Shown here: positions 9,323 through 16,518 of the stretch, piece by piece | Numbering within the stretch: the stretch's first letter is position 1 | Layout of the letters: every line of letters starts with the position of its first letter | Program-made: the position numbers and the translations under genes | Notes under the pieces: generated by a model | What the model was told of the DNA's origin: nothing | The model's database searches: none | Seen by the model: only the letters and a program-made list of their open reading frames with translations | From: Salinibacter grassmerensis | GTDB taxonomy: Bacteria > Bacteroidota > Rhodothermia > Rhodothermales > Salinibacteraceae | Length of the DNA: 64,000 nt | NCBI RefSeq assembly: GCF_947077765.1 | Contig: NZ_CAMTTF010000001.1 | Coordinates: 124,001-188,000, forward strand | Direction: 5' to 3'

Positions 9323-10216
9323 ATGATTCAGAACCGACTCGCTGTGTTCGGGGGCGGGCTCTTCGCGTTCTTCCTGGCCGCGGGCGCCCTGCTTCTCTAT
9401 CTCTTTGGCACGGACACGTACACCGTTGACGGCCGCGTCGCCGGCATCCAGAATGAGGGGCGTACCCTCGTGGTCGAACACGAGGAGATCCCGGGATACA
9501 TGCCGCCGATGATCATGCCCCTTCCGGTGGCGGACTCCAGCATGACGGCCCCGCTGGAAAAGGGAGATGCGGTCCAGTTTCGGCTCGCCGTGAGCGAGGA
9601 CAGCGCCAGCATCATTGCCGTTCGCCAGCGTGCGGACACGGCGGTGGCCCGGAATCCGGCCCGCACGACCACGCCGATCAAATCGGCGGCCGATGGGGGA
9701 ACGCAGATGCTCCAGCAAGGGGACCGCGTCCCCGCAGACCTCACGCTCACGACTCAGGCTGACGCGTCCCTCCAGATCGGCGACTACCGCGGGCAGACGC
9801 TCGTCCTGACGTTCATCTACACCCGGTGCCCGCTGCCGACCTACTGCCCTCTCATGTCGAAGCAGTTTGCGGCCCTGCAACCGCAGCTTCGCGAGCAGCA
9901 TGGGGAGGAGGCCCAGCTGCTGTCCATCAGCTTCGACCCGGCCTACGACACGCCGCAGGTGCTCCGCGAGTACGCGTCGAAGTACACGGATCGGCTCGAC
10001 ACCTGGACCTTCGCCACCGGCGACTCAAGCCAGGTTGAACGGGCGACTGGTCTCTTTGGCGTCCACGCCCAGAAAACGGGGAGCGAGGAGATCACGCACA
10101 ACCTCACGACGGCCCTCATCGGGCCGGAGGGGCGCGTGCGGCGCCTCTGGCGCGGCAACGACTGGACGCCGTCCGACGTGCGGCAGGCCGTCGCGCAGGT
10201 GGCCGAGGCCTCCTAA
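9323..10216 (+). CDS. CusF-like domain fused to SCO1/SenC copper chaperone
   Basis: 297 aa with one N-terminal membrane anchor (residues 7-28). Residues 32-95 resemble a CusF/copper-binding beta-barrel (YTVDGRVAGI, Met-rich GYMPPMIMPLPVADSS, LEKGDAVQFRL). Residues 130-297 form a thioredoxin-fold SCO1/SenC domain: TFIYTRCPLPTYCPLMSKQF with Cys169 and Cys175, and His259 (ITHNLTT), the third copper ligand. SCO proteins deliver copper to the CuA centre of cytochrome oxidase. Here the cysteines are spaced CX5C rather than the classical CX3C, a variant known in a subset of the family. It probably acts on the periplasmic side of the membrane in oxidase assembly or copper handling. Confidence 0.9.
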   Translation: MIQNRLAVFGGGLFAFFLAAGALLLYLFGTDTYTVDGRVAGIQNEGRTLVVEHEEIPGYMPPMIMPLPVADSSMTAPLEKGDAVQFRLAVSEDSASIIAVRQRADTAVARNPARTTTPIKSAADGGTQMLQQGDRVPADLTLTTQADASLQIGDYRGQTLVLTFIYTRCPLPTYCPLMSKQFAALQPQLREQHGEEAQLLSISFDPAYDTPQVLREYASKYTDRLDTWTFATGDSSQVERATGLFGVHAQKTGSEEITHNLTTALIGPEGRVRRLWRGNDWTPSDVRQAVAQVAEAS

Positions 10217-10299
10217 TCCGTCCTTGGACGCACCGATCCAGCCCGCTACCAGAAGAAACGCACTGGGGCAATCGGCAGGAAACCTCTATTTTTCCTCAT

Positions 10300-10329
10300 C
10301 TTATGAACAGGTGCTCATACATTCATAAG
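10300..10329. promoter_or_regulatory. ArsR/SmtB-type operator upstream of metal operon
   Basis: An inverted repeat, CTTATGAA (10300-10307) and TTCATAAG (10322-10329), is perfect over 8 bp. Nested in it is the imperfect dyad ATGAACA-GG-TGCTCAT at 10303-10318. TGAA/TTCA half-sites of this kind are the hallmark of SmtB/CzrA/ZiaR operators. It lies 18-47 bp in front of the first gene of an operon that ends with an SmtB-like repressor gene (13557), so autoregulation by metal is likely. Binding has not been shown. Confidence 0.65.
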
Positions 10330-10346
10330 TTTACGGGCTGACTGGA

Positions 10347-10955
10347 ATGGTGTCCGCAACGGGAATCGTCTTTTGGACAGCGCTCATCGCCGGGGTCGCA
10401 TTGGACGTGACACTCCTCGCTACCCTCGTAGTTGAGGCCGTTCAGGTCTGGCCGCCGCTGGGGCGCCGAACGTGGACGTATCGGCTCACCTGGACGCTCT
10501 TCGCTGTGGCCTGCGTTGGCTTTCTCGTTGTGGGCGGGATGGACGCCGGGAGCCTGGGGCTTGCCCGATGGATAGGCGAAGCCGTGACGACTATCCTCGG
10601 CAGCACGCTCGTCGTAGGGGGCACCGCGTTGGCCAGCTACGCGATGGGGCGACTGGGGCTGCGCGGGTGCCTCGGTCTAAATGCGGAGCTCGTCACGGAC
10701 GGGCCCTTCGCCGTGAGCCGAAATCCCGGCTACGTAGGGGACCTCATTCTAATCGCCGGGTACGTGCTCCTCACCGACTCGGGCCTGGCAGGCATCGTGG
10801 GAGCTGTCGGGGCCGTCTGGTTTCTGTTGGCGCCGTTGGCCGAAGAGCCCTGGCTGGAGGAGCAATATGGCGCATCTGATCGGCGTTACCGGCAGCGGTG
10901 TCCTCGTTTCCTCGGGCGGTCGTCGATTCGGGCACTCTCCTCGAAAACGGCCTGA
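10347..10955 (+). CDS. Membrane methyltransferase of the ICMT/phospholipid methyltransferase family
   Basis: 202 aa, four to five hydrophobic helices. The C-terminal half has the family core: LVTDGPFAVSRNPGYVGDL (SAM-binding RNPxY motif) and, after another helix, LAEEPWLEEQYGASDRRYRQR (the E-E...Y-x-x-Y-x-x-R motif). This matches isoprenylcysteine carboxyl or phosphatidylethanolamine methyltransferase-like proteins. The substrate in bacteria is mostly unknown. It is the first gene after the operator and lies 44 bp before the metal ATPase, so it is probably expressed with metal efflux. Whether it modifies a lipid or a protein there is open. Confidence 0.82.
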   Translation: MVSATGIVFWTALIAGVALDVTLLATLVVEAVQVWPPLGRRTWTYRLTWTLFAVACVGFLVVGGMDAGSLGLARWIGEAVTTILGSTLVVGGTALASYAMGRLGLRGCLGLNAELVTDGPFAVSRNPGYVGDLILIAGYVLLTDSGLAGIVGAVGAVWFLLAPLAEEPWLEEQYGASDRRYRQRCPRFLGRSSIRALSSKTA

Positions 10956-10999
10956 CAGGGCCTCCTCATCCGTCAATCCGTACACTCCCCACATCCGCC

Positions 11000-13450
11000 G
11001 TGGCGAAACAGGTTCAGCTCGATCTCCCGATCGTTCTCCCTACCGTCCCCGACGCCGAGGACGCATGTGTCGACCGTCTCACGAGCAGCCTCCACGAGCA
11101 GGACGGGGTGAGTACGGCGCACGTGTCAACGGCGACGAACGGCGCGCCGGACCGGCTCTGCATCCACTACGACCCGGACGCGATCTCGCTGCCCCAGATT
11201 CGGCGACGCGCCCGCAGCCTCGGCACCGAGCTGACCGACCAGTATGGACACCTTTCCTGGACCGTCGACGGCATCTCACATCCTCGCCGTGCCCGCACAC
11301 TTGCGCGGCGGCTTCGGCAGATCGAAGGGGTCGTGGAGGCGGGGGCAAGTGCCGCCGAGCAGATCCGCGTGGAGTACGACCGGTCGTCGACGAGTGAGGA
11401 TGAGATTTGCGCCGCGCTCCGGTCGATGAATGTGCGGCCGCGGGGCGACCGACTGGAGGCGCAGGGACTGGCGGAGGAGGCCGGCAATGGACAGCGGGAG
11501 GCGGGACACGACCACGACCATGGCGGGATCTTCGGCGAAAAGACGGAGCTGATCTTTGCCCTCACGGCCGGCGTGTGTGTGGCCCTGGGCGTCGGGCTCT
11601 CCTTCGCGAACGGTGTGCCGGGATGGATTCCCTGGGGACTTTACATCGGTGCCTATGCGTTCAGCGGGTACTACACCGTGCGGGAAGCGGTCGATACGCT
11701 CCGGGCCGGAGAGTTCGAGGTAGATTTTCTCATGATCGTGGCCGCGGGAGGAGCGGCGGTGCTCGGAAAATGGCTGGAGGGGGCGTTTCTGCTGTTTCTC
11801 TTTTCGCTGGGCCACTCGCTGGAGCACTACGCGATGCGCCGGGCCCGCCGGGCCATCGAGTCGCTTGCGGACCTGGCGCCGGATACGGCCCTTGTGCGGC
11901 GAAACGAGACCGAACAAGAGGTTTCGGTGGACGACCTGACGGTCGGCGATGTCGTGATCGTAAAGCCGAACGAGCGCGTGCCGGCCGACGGGGTCGTGCT
12001 GAAGGGCGAGAGCGCGGTGAACCAGGCGCCGGTCACCGGGGAGAGCGTGCCGGTGGACAAGACGCCGGTCGAAGCTCCGCCGGCCGTGCAGGATCTGGCG
12101 ACCCTGGACGCGGCCCATCGCGTCTACGCCGGCACGATCAACGGCAGCGGCGTGCTGGAGGTGCGCGTCACGAAGCGGGCCGACGAAACGACGATCTCGC
12201 GGGTGGTGCAGCTGGTGACGGAGGCGGAAGCGGAGAAATCCCCCACTGAGCGCTTCACCGACCGCTTCGAGCGGGTCTTCGTCCCGGCGGTCCTCGGGCT
12301 TGTGGGGCTGCTTCTCTTCGCCTGGGTGCCCCTGGACGAGCCCTTCGCCGACAGCTTTTACCGCGCCATGGCCGTGCTCGTGGCCGCGAGCCCGTGCGCC
12401 CTCGCCATCGCCACCCCGAGTGCCGTGCTGAGTGCCCTGGCCCGGGCCGGACAGGGAGGGGTTCTCGTAAAAGGGGGCGGCCCGCTTGAGCATCTCGGCC
12501 GGCTCGGGGCCGTCGCGTTCGACAAGACGGGCACCCTCACGACGGGCAAGCCCCGCGTTACGGACGTGCGTCCCTGCCCCGGAGTCCGCGAGGAGACTCT
12601 TCTCCGGACCGCCGTCGCCGCCGAGCAGCTCAGCGACCACCCGCTGGCGGAGGCGGTCGTCCAGTACGGCGAAGACCACCTCGGGGCCCGCCCGCCTGAA
12701 GACGCGACGGAAATGGAAGGCATCACGGGTCGGGGCGTCCGCGCCTTCGTCGGAGGAGTGCCCGTACACGTTGGGAAACAGGCGCTCTTCGACGAGATCG
12801 GCGGGCCGCCGCCCCCCGACACGCTTCGTGAGGAGGCGGAGGCGCTGGAGGCCGACGGACGAACGACGATGATCGTCCGTCGCGGGGGCACCTACCTCGG
12901 CGTGATGGGCCTCGCCGATACGCCCCGTCCGGAGGCGACCAACGTGGTAGGCCGGCTCCGCCGGACAGGTATCCGGCGGATGGTCGTGCTCTCGGGGGAC
13001 AACCAGCGCGTCGTGGACGCGGTGGCCGAACAGCTGGGGCTCGACGAGGCCCGTGGCGACCTGCTGCCCACCGACAAAGTGGACGCTGTTCGGACGCTCC
13101 GCCAAAACGAAGACGTGGCCATGGTGGGTGATGGCGTGAACGACGCGCCCGCCATGGCGAACGCCACTGTGGGTATTGCAATGGGGGCGGCCGGATCGGA
13201 CGCGGCCCTGGAGACCGCCGACGTGGCCCTGATGGCCGATGACCTGTCCCAACTGCCATTTGCGGTGGGGCTCAGCCGACAGACCCGCCGTGTCATCACG
13301 CAGAACCTGTGGATTGCGCTCGGGATGGTGGCGGTCCTGGTGCCCGCCACGATTGCGGGGCTCCCCATTGGCCCGGCCGTGGTGCTGCACGAAGGGTCGA
13401 CGCTGCTCGTCGTGGGCAATGCGTTGCGGCTTCTCCGGTACGACTCGTAA
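11000..13450 (+). CDS. P1B-type heavy-metal ATPase (P1B-4-like signature)
   Basis: 816 aa from GTG 11000; the frame stays open to an ATG at 10898, but that would overlap the methyltransferase gene. Residues 1-150 look like two degenerate HMA (ferredoxin-like) domains lacking CxxC, then a short His/Asp cluster GHDHDHGG (about 169-176). The core has all P-type motifs: VTGESVPVDK (actuator TGES), SPC (Cys466) in the metal-transport helix, DKTGTLT (Asp508), an HP dipeptide (SDHPLAEAV), and GDGVNDAPA. The last helix carries HEGST (His797) followed by NALRLL. SPC plus HEGx(T/S) is the signature of the P1B-4 group, which exports cobalt, iron or zinc. It is followed by an SmtB-like zinc sensor gene, so zinc or cobalt efflux is most likely. 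Confidence 0.93.
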   Translation: MAKQVQLDLPIVLPTVPDAEDACVDRLTSSLHEQDGVSTAHVSTATNGAPDRLCIHYDPDAISLPQIRRRARSLGTELTDQYGHLSWTVDGISHPRRARTLARRLRQIEGVVEAGASAAEQIRVEYDRSSTSEDEICAALRSMNVRPRGDRLEAQGLAEEAGNGQREAGHDHDHGGIFGEKTELIFALTAGVCVALGVGLSFANGVPGWIPWGLYIGAYAFSGYYTVREAVDTLRAGEFEVDFLMIVAAGGAAVLGKWLEGAFLLFLFSLGHSLEHYAMRRARRAIESLADLAPDTALVRRNETEQEVSVDDLTVGDVVIVKPNERVPADGVVLKGESAVNQAPVTGESVPVDKTPVEAPPAVQDLATLDAAHRVYAGTINGSGVLEVRVTKRADETTISRVVQLVTEAEAEKSPTERFTDRFERVFVPAVLGLVGLLLFAWVPLDEPFADSFYRAMAVLVAASPCALAIATPSAVLSALARAGQGGVLVKGGGPLEHLGRLGAVAFDKTGTLTTGKPRVTDVRPCPGVREETLLRTAVAAEQLSDHPLAEAVVQYGEDHLGARPPEDATEMEGITGRGVRAFVGGVPVHVGKQALFDEIGGPPPPDTLREEAEALEADGRTTMIVRRGGTYLGVMGLADTPRPEATNVVGRLRRTGIRRMVVLSGDNQRVVDAVAEQLGLDEARGDLLPTDKVDAVRTLRQNEDVAMVGDGVNDAPAMANATVGIAMGAAGSDAALETADVALMADDLSQLPFAVGLSRQTRRVITQNLWIALGMVAVLVPATIAGLPIGPAVVLHEGSTLLVVGNALRLLRYDS

Positions 13451-13556
13451 TGGCCGCGACGGAACTGGACTCGACCCGTCGTCCTATGAGGCACCGGTTC
13501 GCAAAGGAACCCTTGGTCTTCGCCTCGGCCTTTCTCCTCGCCACAGATCCACGCCC

Positions 13557-13934
13557 ATGTCCGGCAACACCGCCTCCGACGCCCCAGCCGAAGCGCATGA
13601 CGGGACCTGCGGAACGGAGGCAGCACTCTCGGAGTCGCTGCCCACGGCCGCGGTCACCGACGCGACCGTCCGTCTCCTCAAGGGCTTTGCTGACCAGACG
13701 CGACTGCGCATCCTGTGCCTGCTCCGCGACCGGGAGGTCTGCGTGCACGACATCGTGGAGGCGCTCGACATGAGCCAGTCGGCCATCAGCCACCAGCTAC
13801 GCGTGCTCCGCGACGCCCGGCTCGTGTCGTACCGACGGGAGGGACGGCACGTATACTACTGCCTCGCCGACGACCACGTCCGCGAGATGCTGGAGAATGC
13901 CCTGACGCACGGGGCCGAGCCGGCGTCCCAGTGA
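13557..13934 (+). CDS. ArsR/SmtB-family metal-responsive repressor
   Basis: 125 aa from ATG 13557. Winged-helix fold with LLKGFADQTRLRILCLL, the recognition helix MSQSAISHQLRVLRDARLV and the wing YRREGRHVYYCL. The alpha-5 zinc site of SmtB/CzrA (D-x-H-x10-H-x2-E) is complete: Asp105, His107, His118, Glu121, the same spacing as in SmtB. The alpha-3N site is also plausible: Cys62 and Asp65 in VCVHD, with His14 and Cys18 in the N-terminal arm. Such proteins release DNA on binding zinc or cobalt. Its likely operator is at 10300-10329, three genes upstream, so this is probably an autoregulated efflux operon. Confidence 0.93.
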   Translation: MSGNTASDAPAEAHDGTCGTEAALSESLPTAAVTDATVRLLKGFADQTRLRILCLLRDREVCVHDIVEALDMSQSAISHQLRVLRDARLVSYRREGRHVYYCLADDHVREMLENALTHGAEPASQ

Positions 13935-13964
13935 ACGGGTGCCGGGCCGGAACGCCGTGGCGGT

Positions 13965-15548
13965 CTACGAGGGGGCTTCACCCGTCGGGGCCCCGAATCC
14001 CCCGCCCCCCGGCGTCTCAACGCGCAGCCGACTGCCCGCCGGGAGCGTCCGAGACACGTGGGGCGGGAGTTCCTCTTCGTGCCCGTCGGGATGAACGAGC
14101 ACCGTGCGGCCCGGCGCTCCGGGCCCGCCCCCGTCGCGCCCCCATGGTCCTCGTCGGCGCCGCGTACTGAGCATCGTCGCGGTCGTCGGGACGAGCAATT
14201 CATAGACGCGCACGAGCCCGTCGCCGCCGCGGAACCGGCCCGCGCCCCCGCTGCCGGAGCGCAACCGGTAGGCGACGATGCGGAACGGATACGTCTGCTC
14301 CAGCGCCTCGACGGGCGTGTTGAGCGTGTTCGTCATGTGCACGTGCACCCCGCTGAGGCCGTCTGTGTCCGGCCCCGCGCCCATGCCGCCGCCGATGGTT
14401 TCGTAGTAGGCAAAGGCGGACCCGTCCGCACGCGTGCCGCCGAGGGTGAGGTTGTTCATTGTGCCCTGCCCGGCGGCGGGCACACGGTCGGGAAGCGCCT
14501 GCGCGAGGGCCCCGAGCACCGCGTCTACAATGCGCTGGGAGGTCTCCACGTTGCCGCCCGCCACTGCGTGCGGCGGTGCGGCGTGGACGAGCGAGCCCTC
14601 GGGGGCCATCACGGACACCGAGGTAAAGCTGCCGGCGTTCACCGGAATCTCGCCCTCGGTGAGGCCCTGCACCACGTAGTAGCAGGCCGACTGTGTGATG
14701 GGGCGGACGGCGTTTAGGTTGCCGTCCACTGCGTCGTCGGTCCCGGCAAAGTCGAAGGCCACGGTGTCGTCCTCCACCATCGCGGCCACACGGATTGTGG
14801 CCGTCTCCTCCTCGTCGACGTCCAGCTCGTCCGCGAACGTGTAGGTCCCGTTGGGCCAGTCCGCCAGCGCGGCCTGCGTACGGCGTTCGCTGTAGGCCTG
14901 CAGGTGACGAGCATAGGTTGTCACTTCGTCGGGGCCGTGCGCCTCGGTCAGGGCCTGCAGGCGCTCCGTGCCGACCGAATGGGCTGCCCGCTGCGCCGCC
15001 AGGTCGCCCCGCCGCTCTTCGGGGGTGCGCACGTTGCGAAGGAGGGTCTGGAAGAGGGCATCGTTGCGTGTGCCGCCGTCGTACAGCTTGACCGGAGGAA
15101 TAATGGTGCCCTCCTGCACCAGCTCGGTGGCGAGGGGCAGGGAGCCCGGCGTCATGCCGCCGACATCGGCGTGGTGCGCCCGGCTCGCCACGAAGAACGA
15201 TGGGCCCTCCCGAGGGCCGACGAACACCGGCGAGACCATCGTGATGTCCGGCAGATGCGTGCCGCCCGCGTACGGATCGTTGAGCACCACCACGTCGCCC
15301 TCAGCCCAAAGGTCCACGGCGGCGCGCGCGGCCTTGACGCTCGCGGGCATGGCGCCCAGATGGACGGGGATGTGGGCGGCCTGTGCGACGAGGGCCCCCT
15401 CCCCGTCGAACACCGCGCAGGAGAAGTCGAGCCGCTCCTTGATGTTGGGCGAGTAGCCGGTGCGCCGGAGCGTCACGCCCATCTCGTCGGCGATCCCCTC
15501 AAAGCGGTGGCGGTAGAGCTCCAGCAGGATGGGATCGGCGTCGGGCAT
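13965..15548 (-). CDS. Hydantoinase B / 5-oxoprolinase-type subunit (HyuB)
   Basis: 527 aa, the normal length for HyuB. The start shows the family pattern DPILLELYRHRFEGIADEMG, followed by KERLDFSCAVFDGEGALVAQ, the HIPVHLGAMPASVKAA motif and the conserved NDPYAGGTHLPDI. The C-terminal part has RFRGGDGLVRVYELL and a final Gly-rich GGGGFG. HyuB pairs with HyuA in ATP-dependent opening of hydantoin, N-methylhydantoin or 5-oxoproline rings. No hyuA gene flanks it on either side, which is unusual unless the partner is elsewhere. It is convergent with the ArsR gene (30 bp between stops). Confidence 0.92.
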   Translation of the reverse strand: MPDADPILLELYRHRFEGIADEMGVTLRRTGYSPNIKERLDFSCAVFDGEGALVAQAAHIPVHLGAMPASVKAARAAVDLWAEGDVVVLNDPYAGGTHLPDITMVSPVFVGPREGPSFFVASRAHHADVGGMTPGSLPLATELVQEGTIIPPVKLYDGGTRNDALFQTLLRNVRTPEERRGDLAAQRAAHSVGTERLQALTEAHGPDEVTTYARHLQAYSERRTQAALADWPNGTYTFADELDVDEEETATIRVAAMVEDDTVAFDFAGTDDAVDGNLNAVRPITQSACYYVVQGLTEGEIPVNAGSFTSVSVMAPEGSLVHAAPPHAVAGGNVETSQRIVDAVLGALAQALPDRVPAAGQGTMNNLTLGGTRADGSAFAYYETIGGGMGAGPDTDGLSGVHVHMTNTLNTPVEALEQTYPFRIVAYRLRSGSGGAGRFRGGDGLVRVYELLVPTTATMLSTRRRRGPWGRDGGGPGAPGRTVLVHPDGHEEELPPHVSRTLPAGSRLRVETPGGGGFGAPTGEAPS

Positions 15549-16518
15549 GCGAACGGACCTGAAAGCGGGGAAAACACCGTTGCGGGACTGAGGCGCAAAG
15601 ACGGGGCGTGCTCCTGCTCGTTCCGTCTGCCTGTGCTGCCTGCCGCGGGCCTCTACCCGGATGGACCGACAATTATACCCACGGATCGTTTCGGGATTAT
15701 ACCTGAGGAGTCGGGAGAGCCGGCTTCAAGAGACGCTAGGAAGACTTACGGCCGACAGGTTCATCGTTTCCACACGTCCGCCCCCCGGCACGTAATCGCT
15801 CCTCGGCCTTGGATCAGCGCCCTGAACGCGTCTTGAGGTTCATTGGCGGACGTGGGAGGGACGCACCACACGCCGAGCGAGGTGACTCTCTGCCTGGAGT
15901 AGGTGCCGCGATAAGCCCCCAGCGATGATTGGGTCACAGGCGTGGTGTCCAGATCCAATGGCGAACGACTGTAAACCCGTACGGCCCAACGGCAGGAAGG
16001 ATGTCCGACGTCTCACGAGAGCTACGGCAACGGGTGGGCCTTCCCCCACTGGTCGGCGACCGTGTCCAAGTTCGTGCAGGATGCCTTTGCGCCTGACGGG
16101 CTAGCCGGCCCCCGCGGGCGTCTCGGCTGAGAGAGGGCGGCAGCGTGCAGGGAGCAAGCTGTCGAATAATGCCCCGTCGAGGTGGGCTGATCCGCCGCTA
16201 CACCCGTCCTGAGCGCCTTGTTGTACAGAATAGCACATGGACGTTCGGAGCAGACACTGTAGCCCTGGCACAGTTGTTGGCTGATTGGCACGTCCCCCGG
16301 TTGTACGAGGCAGGCGGCGGTTGGGGCGCGTATCAGGGCAGCCTGTATTTAAGGCAGCCTGTATGCGTTGATCGCGTGTGCCCCTTCGCCTCCATCTAGC
16401 TTGATGCCGGGCTGCGGCCGTCTCTAGAGGCCTCGAGACGAGGCCCACAGAGGCAAACGCGAAACGGGCCGCCGATGTCCTGACTTTCGTTCTCCCACCT
16501 GTTCCCAACACGACCCCG
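15549..16518. other. Intergenic region, 970 bp
   Basis: No supported gene. It holds the upstream regions of the divergent hyuB and adhesin-like genes. A 12-bp word, ggcagcctgtat, is tandemly repeated with a 16-bp period at 16337-16364. A short open stretch at about 16017-16129 reads FPHWSATVSKF, faintly like the end of a tyrosine recombinase, but too short to call. Confidence 0.4.
16337..16364. repeat. 16-bp-period tandem duplication
   Basis: ggcagcctgtat at 16337-16348 is repeated exactly at 16353-16364. It lies about 155 bp upstream of the secreted protein gene at 16519 and belongs to the same class as the other 15-16 bp duplications listed here. Confidence 0.85.

Noticed and set aside
11276-13390. 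704-codon minus-strand frame opposite the metal ATPase
   Set aside because: The plus strand carries all P-type ATPase motifs; the minus frame is a GC-driven antisense frame rich in His and Arg.
16017-16129. Short frame with FPHWSATVSKF resembling a tyrosine-recombinase end
   Set aside because: Only about 30 residues with no catalytic Arg, His or Tyr motif in order; too little to call an integrase relic.
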